Assembly (NCBI RefSeq): GCF_008014675.1
Contig: NZ_VOXD01000001.1
Location: 62,001-126,000, forward strand
Reading direction: 5' to 3'
DNA length: 64,000 bases
From: Neolewinella aurantiaca
GTDB taxonomy: Bacteria; Bacteroidota; Bacteroidia; Chitinophagales; Saprospiraceae
In this document: positions 8,510 through 17,263 of the stretch, piece after piece
How the letters are laid out: the number at the start of each line of letters is the position of its first letter
Numbering within the stretch: position 1 is the stretch's first letter
Position numbers and translations under genes: made by a program
Notes under the pieces: model-generated
Told to the model about the DNA's origin: nothing
The model's database searches: none
The model's input: only the letters and a program-made list of their open reading frames with translations

Positions 8510-10312
8510 ATGCGCTCACTACTTACCTTGCTTTTCATATCCGCACTTTGCACCTGCGCCCTCGCCCAGAAAACCATCAGCGGTTGCGTGGTCGGGGAGG
8601 ACAACGAACAACTTATTGGTGTATCAGTCTACGTCAATGGTTCTGCCGATGGGGCGGCGACGGGCCTAGACGGTTGCTTCTCCTTTGAGCAAAGAGGAGA
8701 TTCAGTCGCGTTGAAACTTACCTATGTTGGTTACGTGACACAGTACGCTGTTGCATACGCAAACAAGCCGCTGACGATTAAAATGAAACTTTCTCATGAC
8801 TTGCTTGACGAAGTTGTCGTCATTGGCTACGGTGAGTCCCGCAGAGAATCACCAAGTCGGAAGACAAGATCGGCCGCCGCGCCGTCGACGACCGCCGATT
8901 ACGCCCCCGTTGCCAGCCCGGATACCTACGAAGTGACTTACGAGCGGGTGGATGGTACATCCGACCTGGCCGCTGCGTCCACTCCCGATATTTCGGCCGG
9001 CCAGCTAACCGCCGGTGAAACCAATGACTTCGGCAAATGGGAACTCTGGACCGACATCAGCAAAGAAGACCTCTCCGAGTTTCGTGACATCTGGCAGTTT
9101 TACCCGGACAATCGTTACGCAACCCAACTCACTTTCCCGAACGGTCACCCTGCCGTTGACGTTCCGGTCAGGCTTGTCAACCGCTGGGGCCAAACTATTT
9201 GGTCGGCCCGTACCGATAACCGTGGCCGCGCCGAACTGTGGGCGGGCATGACCGGCGACAGCCTGACGCCCGCGTCGCAACTCACTCTTGTCGCCGAAGC
9301 AAGCGGTAAGACCTACTCCATTCCCGGAGCACAGTTGTTTCAGGATGGCCTTAACACCCTGGAATTGCCCCGGCAGTGCAATCAGCGCACTGAGGTCGAC
9401 ATCGCTTTCGTGGTAGATGCGACCGGAAGTATGGGCGACGAAATCCGCTACCTCAGCAGTGAACTTACCGACGTAATCAACCGCGCTCAGGCAAACCTCC
9501 CCGGCGCTGAGCTGAGAACCTCCGCCGTGTTTTACCGGGACAGTTCCGATGTCTACGTAACGATCCATTCCGACTTTACCGAAAAACCTGAGGCAACGGT
9601 TGGTTATGTCAAGTCGCAAGCACACGGTGGCGGCGGAGACCACCCCGAAGCGGTAGACGCTGCGCTCCAAACAGCGGTAGATTCGCTGGCGTGGCGCGAA
9701 GAAGCTGCCGCCCGTCTTCTGTTCCTGGTGCTCGACGCACCACCGCATCAGGATGAAACCAGTAGAAAAAGATTGCACGAGACCACTCGTCAGGCCGCAG
9801 AGAAGGGAATCCGTATCATTCCGGTCGTTTGTTCCGGTATGACCAAAGACGGAGAGTACCTCCTGCGCTCCGTTGCGCTGGCAACCAACGGAACCTACGT
9901 TTTTCTGACCGACGACAGCGGGATCGGTGGTAAACACCTGGCACCAACCACGGATAGTTACGAGGTTGAAAAGCTCAACGACCTGATGGTTCGCGTGATC
10001 GGTCAGTTCAGCGAGACCGAGTCCTGCGATGACCCCACCGACCTAAGTAGCCTCGAAGAAAACGTTCGTAAAAAAGGCGACTTGAGGCTAAAAGCTTTCC
10101 CTAACCCAACCCCGGGACCGGTAACGGTGAAGCTTCCGCGAAGCGAAGGATTATTGTCGGTTATCGATCTGAACGGTAAGTTGTTGCAGCAACTTGAAGT
10201 TACCGGCCGCCGACAAGAACTACAGCTGGGCGGCCTGGCGGCAGGTACTTATATACTAAGGTATGAGGACGGTGAAGAGAGTAGGGTAGTACGGATAGTA
10301 CTGACGCGCTAA
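8510..10312 (+). CDS. Secreted von Willebrand A protein with type IX sorting tail
   Basis: This 600-residue protein has five parts. The signal peptide ends in CTCALAQ. A carboxypeptidase-regulatory-like beta domain lies at about residues 20-95. A short segment LDEVVVIGYG is reminiscent of the start of a TonB-receptor plug. A linker and an Ig-like region (about 150-290) precede a von Willebrand A domain beginning VDIAFVVDATGSMGDE (about residues 298-313), whose metal site is D-x-T-G-S. The C-terminal 80 residues start FPNPTPGPVTVKL and contain GLAAGTYILR, a type A sorting domain for the type IX secretion system. It is therefore likely exported to the cell surface. The function is probably adhesion or binding; it stands alone. 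Confidence 0.85.
   Translation: MRSLLTLLFISALCTCALAQKTISGCVVGEDNEQLIGVSVYVNGSADGAATGLDGCFSFEQRGDSVALKLTYVGYVTQYAVAYANKPLTIKMKLSHDLLDEVVVIGYGESRRESPSRKTRSAAAPSTTADYAPVASPDTYEVTYERVDGTSDLAAASTPDISAGQLTAGETNDFGKWELWTDISKEDLSEFRDIWQFYPDNRYATQLTFPNGHPAVDVPVRLVNRWGQTIWSARTDNRGRAELWAGMTGDSLTPASQLTLVAEASGKTYSIPGAQLFQDGLNTLELPRQCNQRTEVDIAFVVDATGSMGDEIRYLSSELTDVINRAQANLPGAELRTSAVFYRDSSDVYVTIHSDFTEKPEATVGYVKSQAHGGGGDHPEAVDAALQTAVDSLAWREEAAARLLFLVLDAPPHQDETSRKRLHETTRQAAEKGIRIIPVVCSGMTKDGEYLLRSVALATNGTYVFLTDDSGIGGKHLAPTTDSYEVEKLNDLMVRVIGQFSETESCDDPTDLSSLEENVRKKGDLRLKAFPNPTPGPVTVKLPRSEGLLSVIDLNGKLLQQLEVTGRRQELQLGGLAAGTYILRYEDGEESRVVRIVLTR
8547..8566 (+). repeat. Dispersed 20-bp motif encoding a signal-peptide end
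   Basis: Two mismatches to the consensus. It encodes the LCTCALA end of the signal peptide, in the same phase as the copy at 13858. Confidence 0.75.
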
Positions 10313-10376
10313 AAGCCATGAAAACCGGCTCGCAAAAGAACAATGGTAAAAACTAGCAGATAAATAAAATAATGCT

Positions 10377-10384
10377 TACCTTTG
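10377..10384 (+). promoter_or_regulatory. -7 promoter box of rplU-rpmA
   Basis: TACCTTTG fits the Bacteroidota sigma-A -7 consensus TAnnTTTG and lies 28 bp before the rplU start. Confidence 0.65.
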
Positions 10385-10411
10385 CGCCCCAATAATAAAA
10401 TACATTTTCTA

Positions 10412-10723
10412 ATGTTTGCAATCGTAACCATAGCCGGTCAACAGTTCAAAGTAGAGGAAGGTCAGGAGATCTTCGTCCACCGGTTAGAAGCCAAAGCCGG
10501 CGATTCCGTCAGCTTCGACGGTGTACACCTCACCTCAGGTGATGCTGGTGTCACCGTTGGCACGCCGAACGTAAAGGGTTGGTCCGTAGGGGCAACCGTC
10601 ATTGATCACGTGAAAGGCGACAAAGTCGTTGTCTTCAAGAAGAAGCGCCGCAAGGGGTACCGCGTTAAGAACGGTCACCGCCAGCAGTTCACTAAGATCA
10701 AAATTGATTCCATCGCAGGCTAG
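10412..10723 (+). CDS. rplU: 50S ribosomal protein L21
   Basis: This 103-residue protein is full length for L21, starting MFAIVTIAGQQFKVEEGQE and ending with the conserved basic region FKKKRRKGYRVKNGHRQQFT. It binds 23S rRNA in the large subunit. The start chosen is the ATG 28 bp after the -7 box; a frame extending further upstream would run through the promoter. It is followed by rpmA in the usual order, with a hairpin in the 94-bp gap. L21 of many Bacteroidota carries a helix-hairpin-helix tail; here L21 has none and the tail is on L27 instead. Confidence 0.97.
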   Translation: MFAIVTIAGQQFKVEEGQEIFVHRLEAKAGDSVSFDGVHLTSGDAGVTVGTPNVKGWSVGATVIDHVKGDKVVVFKKKRRKGYRVKNGHRQQFTKIKIDSIAG

Positions 10724-10777
10724 TCACGGCCCGCACTCTTAATTTGTTCCCTTAACGGGGAGCATGAATAATTAACC

Positions 10778-10801
10778 CACTGACAATTAGCGTTGTCAGT
10801 G
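10778..10801 (+). promoter_or_regulatory. Hairpin between rplU and rpmA
   Basis: A perfect 9-bp stem (CACTGACAA/TTGTCAGTG) with a 6-nt loop ends 16 bases before the rpmA start. It has no T run. It may adjust rpmA translation or protect the processed mRNA; the role is inferred from position only. Confidence 0.5.
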
Positions 10802-10817
10802 CCATAAATAAAATACC

Positions 10818-11540
10818 ATGGCACACAAGAAAGGTGTAGGTAGTACCGATAACGGCCGCGACAGTAACAGTAAACGCCTTGGCGTTAAGCTCTTCGGTGG
10901 CCAGGTTGCCAAAGCAGGCAACATTATTCTTCGTCAGCGTGGCACCAAGTACCACCCCGGCGAGAACGTTTACATGGGCCGTGATTACACGATCCACGCT
11001 AAAGTAGACGGCAACGTTTCTTTCCGTAAGAGCTACCGTAACCGCATGTACGTTTCTATCGTACCTGAGGGAACCGAAGCTCCAGTTGTAGCTAAGCCGG
11101 CTCCAAAGGCCAAACCTGCTGCTAAGAAAGCTGCTCCAGCTCCAAAACCTGCTCCGGCTCCAGCTCCCGCTGAAGACACCACCGTGCAGGCTGCTGCTGC
11201 TATCCCGGCTGAAAAGCCAGCCGCTCCGGCAAAGAAGAAAGCTTCCGCTAAGATCGAACTGCCATCCGGCAAGAAGATCAAGCAGGACGATCTGAAGGTA
11301 GTAGAAGGCATCGGTCCTAAGATCGAAGGTCTGCTGCACGCTATCAACATTAAGACCTGGCGTGAACTCGCCGACGCTCCTGTGGAAACTGTTCAGAAAA
11401 TGCTCGACGATGCGGGACCCCGTTACCGCATTCACAGCCCGGCAACATGGGCTAAGCAGGCAGGTCTCGCTGCTGACGCTAAGTGGGCCGAACTGGAGAA
11501 ACTCCAGGACGAACTCGATGGTGGTAAGGAAGTAAAATAA
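10818..11540 (+). CDS. rpmA: 50S ribosomal protein L27 with C-terminal HhH extension
   Basis: Residues 1-85 are canonical L27 ([20 protein letters not shown], then [16 protein letters not shown]), the protein that reaches the peptidyl-transferase centre. Normal L27 ends near residue 85-90. Here it continues to 240 residues, through an Ala/Pro/Lys-rich linker (about 86-144) and a helical domain with the helix-hairpin-helix motif [13 protein letters not shown] (about 161-173). This ends in a charged helix. HhH domains bind nucleic acid backbones. Such a tail is known on L21 in other Bacteroidota; its presence on L27 is notable. No N-terminal cleavage site extension is seen. A strong terminator follows. 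Confidence 0.95.
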   Translation: MAHKKGVGSTDNGRDSNSKRLGVKLFGGQVAKAGNIILRQRGTKYHPGENVYMGRDYTIHAKVDGNVSFRKSYRNRMYVSIVPEGTEAPVVAKPAPKAKPAAKKAAPAPKPAPAPAPAEDTTVQAAAAIPAEKPAAPAKKKASAKIELPSGKKIKQDDLKVVEGIGPKIEGLLHAINIKTWRELADAPVETVQKMLDDAGPRYRIHSPATWAKQAGLAADAKWAELEKLQDELDGGKEVK

Positions 11541-11564
11541 TCCGGATTAACCATCCCCTAAGGC

Positions 11565-11601
11565 AGCCCGGTTGAGCACTCGCTCAGCCGGGCTTTCTTT
11601 T
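11565..11601 (+). terminator. Intrinsic terminator of rplU-rpmA
   Basis: A 13-bp stem, AGCCCGGTTGAGC paired with GCTCAGCCGGGCT (one G-T pair), has a 4-nt loop and is followed by TTCTTTTG. Confidence 0.85.
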
Positions 11602-11935
11602 GTCTGGTAAGCTGATCCGACAGCAAGCCGGTTTGCCGGCTTGAGGCCTGCGTGGGAAGGAATTTGCAACAATAGAACGCCTGAGGCGTTTGCATAATCG
11701 TCACACGTCACCGCCCAAATTCTGGTTGACCCTACAGTTTATTTAAATTGGGAAGTGACTTAGGCTTGTCTAGGGCGGGCCTCAAAGCCTTTGACTTGTC
11801 AGGCTTCTGAACGCCGGTGCAAACCGGTTAGTAGGACAAGGGGATTACCGAACCAGGCCAGCTATCCCAACCATGTTCTTTTGAGGAGTCAAACCGCTCC
11901 GGGAGGGGCGTGTGGCATTTTTAAAACGATACGTC

Positions 11936-12013
11936 GCCTGTCACGTCTCTCCTCTCCCGAGGAGAGGGGCCGGGAGGGAGGGAGATTTGTGCATCTCGTT
12001 ATACCCCGAATCG
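11936..12013. mobile_element. Degenerate relic of the 111-bp miniature element
   Basis: About 75 bp are clearly related to the interior and right end of the 111-bp elements at 18121 and 61633, including CTCTCCCGAGGAGAGGGGCC and TGCATCTCG. The left terminal repeat and the target duplication are no longer recognisable. It lies in the 657-bp gap before the helicase gene, upstream of that gene's promoter. Apart from this relic, the terminator and the promoter, I see nothing coding in 11602-12045. Confidence 0.65.
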
Positions 12014-12045
12014 AACGCTGTCTCAGGCATTTGCTGATAAAAGCG

Positions 12046-12053
12046 TATCTTTG
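12046..12053 (+). promoter_or_regulatory. -7 promoter box of helicase gene
   Basis: TATCTTTG, followed by C, fits the TAnnTTTG box. A TTG lies roughly 20 bases upstream. It leaves a leader of about 140 nt before the start codon, which is long and could carry cold-shock type control. Confidence 0.55.
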
Positions 12054-12197
12054 CACCCGAATTCCGATGAGCGCGCCAAACGAAGGCCCGTGGATTACTG
12101 TCGGTCTTAGCGCCAAGCTGGCGTCAACTTTTCTTAAACCTTTGATCCTGAGCGTGTTGTAATCCCGCTGATCTCAAGGTTCTCCCCCTTTTACCAA

Positions 12198-13436
12198 ATG
12201 AGTAATAATCGTTCTGGTGGTGGCTCTGGCCGCCCCAACAACCGTCGTAAGAAATCTTCTAACGGCGGAGGCCCCAATCGCGGAGGCGGACAGCGCCGTG
12301 GTGGCGGTGGTCGTCGTTCCACCCACGTTTACAAGCCGATTGCGGCTGAACTAATGGTCCATGAGGCCGTCCCGATGAAAAAGGTTGAGTACATCTCCAA
12401 GACGGTTTACGCCGACTGGGACCTCAGCCCGAAGCTGAAAATTGCCCTCCGTAATGCGGGTTGGGTTCGTCCTACCCAGATTCAGGAAGAATCTTTTGCC
12501 AGCATCGTCGACCTGCGCGACGTGATGGGTATCGCGACTACCGGTACCGGTAAAACCGGTGCTTTCCTGATCCCCATCATCGATGCCCTGCTGAAGGATG
12601 AGCCCTTCCAGACGCTCTGCCTGGCGCCCACGCGCGAACTGGCCCTGCAGATCGAGGAAGAGTTCAAAACCCTTTCTAAAGGAACCACCTTCACTTCTAT
12701 CTGTCTGATTGGTGGACGGAACATCAATACCGACATTCAACGGCTCAAGCGCGACTACGATCTCGTAGTAGCCACTCCCGGCCGTCTCAAAGATTTGCAC
12801 CAGCAGAAGAAAATTGACCTCAAGCAGGCTTCTGTACTCATCCTCGACGAGTTCGACCGGATGCTGGACATGGGTTTTCAGAAGGACGTTATGTTCCTCG
12901 CCGATCAGATGGGCGAGCGCGACCAAACGCTCCTGTTCTCTGCAACCCTGGACAAGACCCAGAAGAAACTCATCGATCACTTCCTTACCGATCCGGTAAC
13001 GGTTGCTGTCAGCAGTGGCGAAGCCAGTGCTGAGCACATCAACCAAACGGTACGTTACGTCTCCGGAGACGAGAAGTTCGACGTTCTCATCGAGATGATG
13101 CAGGAACCAGAGCTGAAACGCGTACTGGTGTTTGCCGAAACCAAGCACCGGGTGAAGAAAGTGACCAAGAAACTGAACCAGGCCGGCATCAAAGCCGACG
13201 AAATTCACGGCAACAAAAGCCAGAACTACCGTCAGAAAGCCCTTAAGGCTTTCAAAAGCGGACAGATCAAAGCGCTTTGTGCTACCGACGTAGCGGCCCG
13301 CGGCCTCGATATCGATGACATCACCCACGTGATCAACTTCGAAGCTCCGACCGATTACGATGTGTACATTCACCGCGTTGGCCGTACCGGCCGTGCCGGT
13401 AAGACCGGAGAGGCGATTACTTTTGTTGATAACTAG
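12198..13436 (+). CDS. DEAD-box RNA helicase (RhlE-like)
   Basis: This 412-residue ATP-dependent RNA helicase begins with an unusual Gly/Arg/Asn-rich N-terminus (about residues 1-45, RGG-like repeats), likely RNA-binding. The core follows: Q motif RPTQIQEES, Walker A ATTGTGKT near residue 112, PTRELALQ, motif II DEFD near residue 217 in place of DEAD, motif III SAT, then RGLDIDD and HRVGRTGRAG in the second domain. The enzyme ends right after motif VI, with none of the usual basic C-terminal tail; the RGG region is at the front instead. It probably acts in ribosome assembly or RNA decay. A long palindrome starts four bases after the stop. Confidence 0.93.
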   Translation: MSNNRSGGGSGRPNNRRKKSSNGGGPNRGGGQRRGGGGRRSTHVYKPIAAELMVHEAVPMKKVEYISKTVYADWDLSPKLKIALRNAGWVRPTQIQEESFASIVDLRDVMGIATTGTGKTGAFLIPIIDALLKDEPFQTLCLAPTRELALQIEEEFKTLSKGTTFTSICLIGGRNINTDIQRLKRDYDLVVATPGRLKDLHQQKKIDLKQASVLILDEFDRMLDMGFQKDVMFLADQMGERDQTLLFSATLDKTQKKLIDHFLTDPVTVAVSSGEASAEHINQTVRYVSGDEKFDVLIEMMQEPELKRVLVFAETKHRVKKVTKKLNQAGIKADEIHGNKSQNYRQKALKAFKSGQIKALCATDVAARGLDIDDITHVINFEAPTDYDVYIHRVGRTGRAGKTGEAITFVDN

Positions 13437-13439
13437 AGT

Positions 13440-13595
13440 CTTGTCAAATAGATTTCTGCACCTCAGGCGCTGGTGGATTTTTGTAGCTGACCAGGCGAAC
13501 AAATGCTTGCATAGCCTTAACTACGGAAGTATTTGTTCAACGACGTCAGGTACGAAAAGACGCCGCGGATGAGGTGCAAGAATCTGCTTTACAAG
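13440..13595. repeat. 156-bp imperfect palindrome, apex family copy 1
   Basis: The two halves are self-complementary over nearly their full length. For example, the ends CTTGTCAAATAGATT and AATCTGCTTTACAAG pair with few mismatches. The apex reads CTTGCATAGCCTTAACTACG. The same apex (CTTGCATAGCC) occurs in a second palindrome at 17871-18033, whose arms have a different sequence but still pair with each other. Both begin within a few bases of a stop codon. It could be a miniature element, a transcript-stabilising hairpin, or both. Confidence 0.75.
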
Positions 13596-13635
13596 GCACT
13601 CGTGCACTGACAATCGGGTTCTACCGATCGTTATG

Positions 13636-13672
13636 TTCCCCCGTTGACTATTAGTCGGCGGGGGAATTTTTT
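13636..13672 (+). terminator. Intrinsic terminator after helicase gene
   Basis: A 14-bp stem (TTCCCCCGTTGACT/AGTCGGCGGGGGAA, one mismatch) with a 3-nt loop is followed by TTTTTTA. Confidence 0.85.
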
Positions 13673-13820
13673 ATGGCGCGGGCGCCGGATGCAGAGTAGG
13701 TTCCGGGGCAAGGATTTGACTGATAGGTAAAACCCTTGTGCAAATGGTTCGAGGAGGAAGGTACAGGATAGATATGTCGTCCGGAATCCCCTACATTAAC
13801 CCTGCTAAAACTTCACCTCA

Positions 13821-15605
13821 ATGCTACGCTTCTTTGCCTTGCTCCTCCTGACTTTCTTTTGCACCTGCGTCCGCGCCCAGATAAGCCAGACCGGTGAACT
13901 CAAAAAATGGCACAAGGTTACCCTCACCATAGATGGCCCCGAAGCAGAAGAAGAGGGCCGTTTGAATCCTTTTTTGCACTACCGCCTCAACGTCACTTTT
14001 CGTCACGATTCGGCGACCTACGTAGTGCCAGGCTACTTCGCCGCCGATGGCAACGCTGCCGAGACCAGCGCCACCAAAGGAAACAAATGGCGTGTACATT
14101 TTGCACCGGACCAAACGGGAGTCTGGAGCTACGAAGTCAGCTTCCGCGCCGGGTCCAACGCTGCCGTCTCCGAACTGCCAAATTACGGTGAGCCCGTACG
14201 GCCACTCGACGGCATGCGAGGCAAGCTCACCATTGCTCCAACCGATAAAAAAGGACCTGATCTGCGCGGTAAAGGGCGCTTGCTCTTTCACGGCCGCCAG
14301 TATCCCGTTTGGGCGGAAACCGGAGAGGTTTTCCTCAAAGCCGGAGCCGATGCACCCGAAAATCTGCTCTCTTACCGCTCCTTCGATGGTACATTTCATG
14401 ACGATGGCTACGGCGATAATTGGATCAAAGACTGGGCTCCACACCTGAAGGATTGGCAAGCCGGTGACCCCACCTGGCAGGATGGAAAGGGCAAGGAAAT
14501 TATCGGTGCCGTAAACTACCTGGCGAGCAAGGGAATGAACGCCTTCTCCTTCCTTACCCTGAACATTGCAGGAGACGATAAAAACGTTTTCCCTTACATT
14601 AATTACCACGACTACCAGCGCATGGACGTAAGCAAACTCGCGCAATGGGAAATTCTTTTCGAGCACGCCTCGCGAAAGGGAATGTTTCTGCATTTCAAAA
14701 TGGCTGAAGTAGAAAACCAGTCATTGCTCGACAATGGAGACCTTGGCCCACAGCGTAAACTTTACTACCGCGAACTCATGGCCCGCTTTGGTCATCACCT
14801 CGCCCTGAACTGGAACACAGGCGAAGAGAACGGTCGCTGGAACAACAATTATCCACCCGACTGGCAAACGACCACCCAGCGCCTGGCCATGGCCCGCTAT
14901 TTTTACGAGAACGATCCTTACCGTCACCACGTGGTAATCCATAACGGCCAGAGTTTTTACGACCTGCTCGGTCGTGAGAGCAAGTATTCGGGCTTATCCC
15001 TCCAGACCAACCGGGCTGATTTCGCGAACGTTTACCCCGCCATCAGGCGCTGGCTTCGCCTCGCCCAAGAAAACAACGTGAACTGGGCTGTTGCCATCGA
15101 TGAACCCGGAGATGCGCAGCACAGTCTTGTTCCCGACGCGGATGATCCTGACCACAATCTCGCCCGGCAGAACGCACTGTGGGGTGCCTTCATGGCCGGT
15201 GCCTGGGGCATTGAGTGGTACTTCGGGTACAAACACGAGCATTCTGACCTGAGCTGCGAAGACTGGCGCAGCCGCGACGCGATGTGGGACCAGAGCCGGT
15301 ATGCACTCGAGTTCTTCCGGCAGGCCAACCTTCCTCTCGCGGAGATGGTGCCCGCTAATGACCTCACACCGGATGGGAACGACTGGGTGCTGGCTGGTGG
15401 CGGTAAATATGTCGTTTTTATGAAGCAAGGACCTAAGACAGCCACGACTTTGAAGATTGCTGACGGGAATTACAAAATTCAATGGTACAATCCCCGGAAG
15501 GGCGAATTTGTAGTGCGTGGGAGTCAATCTGTTACGGGCGGAGAGATGACCGTTACTGCTCCTCCCCGGGAAGTTGAAAAGGACTGGGTTTTGCTGGTAG
15601 AATAG
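13821..15605 (+). CDS. Secreted DUF5060 glycoside-hydrolase-like protein
   Basis: This 594-residue protein has a signal peptide ending CTCVRAQ. An N-terminal beta domain (about residues 25-135; GELKKWHKVTLTIDGPEAEE) matches DUF5060. A central region resembles the (beta/alpha)8 fold of DUF4038/GH140-like proteins (GMNAFSFLTLNIAGDDKNVF; LNWNTGEENGRWN; NWAVAIDEPGDA). The C-terminus resembles the putative collagen-binding domain found on such proteins (GGKYVVFMKQG to EVEKDWVLLVE). These proteins are thought to act on complex polysaccharides, but the substrate is unknown here. No sorting tail is seen, so it is probably periplasmic. The signal peptide codons include an exact copy of the dispersed 20-bp motif. 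Confidence 0.82.
   Translation: MLRFFALLLLTFFCTCVRAQISQTGELKKWHKVTLTIDGPEAEEEGRLNPFLHYRLNVTFRHDSATYVVPGYFAADGNAAETSATKGNKWRVHFAPDQTGVWSYEVSFRAGSNAAVSELPNYGEPVRPLDGMRGKLTIAPTDKKGPDLRGKGRLLFHGRQYPVWAETGEVFLKAGADAPENLLSYRSFDGTFHDDGYGDNWIKDWAPHLKDWQAGDPTWQDGKGKEIIGAVNYLASKGMNAFSFLTLNIAGDDKNVFPYINYHDYQRMDVSKLAQWEILFEHASRKGMFLHFKMAEVENQSLLDNGDLGPQRKLYYRELMARFGHHLALNWNTGEENGRWNNNYPPDWQTTTQRLAMARYFYENDPYRHHVVIHNGQSFYDLLGRESKYSGLSLQTNRADFANVYPAIRRWLRLAQENNVNWAVAIDEPGDAQHSLVPDADDPDHNLARQNALWGAFMAGAWGIEWYFGYKHEHSDLSCEDWRSRDAMWDQSRYALEFFRQANLPLAEMVPANDLTPDGNDWVLAGGGKYVVFMKQGPKTATTLKIADGNYKIQWYNPRKGEFVVRGSQSVTGGEMTVTAPPREVEKDWVLLVE
13858..13877 (+). repeat. Dispersed 20-bp motif, exact copy
   Basis: Exact TTTGCACCTGCGTCCGCGCC. 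It encodes the last residues of the signal peptide of the DUF5060 protein. Confidence 0.9.
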
Positions 15606-15673
15606 AATGAAGGCGGCAGGGATCGTACCTTGTAGGCTCAAAGCGCCTGCGGGCGTCTGAACCAACGACGAAA

Positions 15674-15976
15674 ATGAAGATTTCTCACACCAAGCATACA
15701 CTGAAAAAACTGGAAACCCTCGCTAAAGAACTGGGCTACAAAGTCCGGTACGAGAAGGGCAATTTCCAATCGGGTTACTGCCTGGTTGAGCACCAGCGGG
15801 TAGCTATCGTGAATAAGTTTTTTGATACGGAAGGAAGAATCAATGTCTTACTCGATATCCTGAGTTTTTACCGTCAGAAACCGGACGAAACTGCTCCCGA
15901 GCTGGATGATACATCCGCCAAATTATGGAAAGAACTCAAGCCGTTTCTGGGCATCAGGGATGCGGAAGAAGAGTAA
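15674..15976 (+). CDS. Small conserved cytoplasmic protein, unknown function
   Basis: This 100-residue protein has no signal or membrane helix. It starts MKISHTKHTLKKLETLAKEL and has a helix, a beta hairpin (YKVRYEKGNFQSGYCLVEHQ) and helical segments at the C-terminus. The GNFQSGYC and INVLLDIL pieces look like a conserved small Bacteroidota family, but I cannot name it. It lies 68 bp after the DUF5060 gene on the same strand and converges with the next gene. Start ATG; coding use is similar to its neighbours. Confidence 0.7.
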   Translation: MKISHTKHTLKKLETLAKELGYKVRYEKGNFQSGYCLVEHQRVAIVNKFFDTEGRINVLLDILSFYRQKPDETAPELDDTSAKLWKELKPFLGIRDAEEE

Positions 15977-15999
15977 ACATGAGCCTTTTTTCAAAAGGT

Positions 16000-16548
16000 T
16001 TAATCAACGATTAGTTTCAGCTTTGCACGTTGATACCCTGCGGATTTGAAAGATTTCACCTCCGGGATTTCTTCGCCCTCATGAGGCTGGTTGCCGGTAG
16101 TGCGGACTGCTTTTTCACTTCCGCTTTGGATCGAATACAGCAGGTGGTCGCCCCGGTGTTCAACGTTTGAAACGAGGTAGGTGCCCATGACGGTAAAAAC
16201 ACTCTGGTAGACATTGCCGAGGTAATAACCATCGAGAAGGATGGTGTTCTGTTCGTCGCAGACCCAATGATGGGGCCCGTCGGGGCCGCGGGTGATCAGG
16301 TAGTCCCGTTTGCCGGCTTCTTTATCTTTGCCGTAGATGATGGTATACGTGTAGGTGCTGTCGTTGACAGGCAAAATGTGTAATTCCATCGGGACGCTTT
16401 GCGCGAAACCTTTGGCGTTGTAAATTTCGAGCGTACCGCCCCATTTTCCGGTGAAATCATCAGGGAAAGCTGGCAACGCTTCGGGCTGAGCACCCAGAAC
16501 AGGAGCGAATACAAACAAAAGACAGAAGAGGCGGAGACGCAGGTGCAT
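16000..16548 (-). CDS. Secreted protein of unknown function
   Basis: This 182-residue protein has a signal peptide (MHLRLRLFCLLFVFAPVLG, cleavage after GAQ). The mature part is beta-rich, with FTGKWGGTLEIYNAKG at the start. This resembles the lipocalin-like or calycin-type pattern of small periplasmic proteins that begin with a GxW motif. It contains an early GPDGPHHWVCDEQNTILLDG region. There is no lipobox or sorting tail. I cannot assign a function. The gene converges with the 100-residue protein gene, 23 bp apart. Its first codons overlap a diverged copy of the dispersed 20-bp motif. Confidence 0.7.
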   Translation of the reverse strand: MHLRLRLFCLLFVFAPVLGAQPEALPAFPDDFTGKWGGTLEIYNAKGFAQSVPMELHILPVNDSTYTYTIIYGKDKEAGKRDYLITRGPDGPHHWVCDEQNTILLDGYYLGNVYQSVFTVMGTYLVSNVEHRGDHLLYSIQSGSEKAVRTTGNQPHEGEEIPEVKSFKSAGYQRAKLKLIVD

Positions 16549-16813
16549 GGTACGTTTTTTAGAAAAGCCAAGTTAGGCCATAGCACAGTGTAACCTAAAT
16601 TTCATCGCCTTTTTCGCGGCGTCTTTTGCGGCCTGACTGCGTTAGGAGAATCCTCATTTAGCTACAGCTAAACTCCGGTTTTCCGCCTTGTCAGCCTCCA
16701 AAACCCTCCAGCGCAAAAGATCCACAAACTTAGGTTACACCGTACTGGTTATCGCCGTTTCTAACCGGAAACAATGCGCTGGCGGGGCAAACGAAGTTTG
16801 CCTGAACCTGGAC

Positions 16814-17263
16814 TTACTCTTCGAACAGAATAACCCTTGCTGTATCAGCGGGACCAACCAAACGGAGGTTACTCGGTAAGGCGCCGGGGGTGAGGTAGTC
16901 TGACAAATCGAACGTAAACGTTTTGAAGGCAATCGCCTGGCAGATGGATGCGCCGTCGGGCAGTTGCCGGTCGAGGATGAAGCGAGCGTTGGTCTGGGTA
17001 GGAATGCTTTCGGCTACTGCTCCGTCGGTGACCAGTTCTGCAGTCCAATCGTCGGGGTTGCAGCCGGTGGCGCTCACCTCGATACTCAGGCAGGTTCCCT
17101 CGGTTGAAATGTCCGCTAGGGCAAAAGCGTCTCCGGGGTCAAGGCCATCGGTGCTGCTCAGGATTTCGATATAGGGGCCGCAATCGGATACCGGGCGGTT
17201 GTCTTCATCGTCGGAGCAAGAGGTTAAAAAGAGAAACAGCAAAAACATAAAAAACAACTTCAT
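16814..17263 (-). CDS. Small predicted lipoprotein
   Basis: This 149-residue protein has a lipoprotein signal (MKLFFMFLLFLFLTSC) and an acidic stretch directly after the cysteine (SDDEDN), the pattern linked to surface exposure in Bacteroidota. The mature part has four further cysteines (DCGPYI, GTCLSIEV, GCNPDDW, ASICQAI), likely paired as disulfides, and a beta-rich composition. No family is recognised. It is separated from the next minus-strand gene by 265 bp and is divergent from gldC. Confidence 0.72.
   Translation of the reverse strand: MKLFFMFLLFLFLTSCSDDEDNRPVSDCGPYIEILSSTDGLDPGDAFALADISTEGTCLSIEVSATGCNPDDWTAELVTDGAVAESIPTQTNARFILDRQLPDGASICQAIAFKTFTFDLSDYLTPGALPSNLRLVGPADTARVILFEE

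Noticed and set aside
12828-12860. Helicase motif II reading DEFD instead of DEAD as a sign of inactivation
   Set aside because: The DExD variant keeps both catalytic acidic residues and all other motifs are intact, so an active enzyme is expected.
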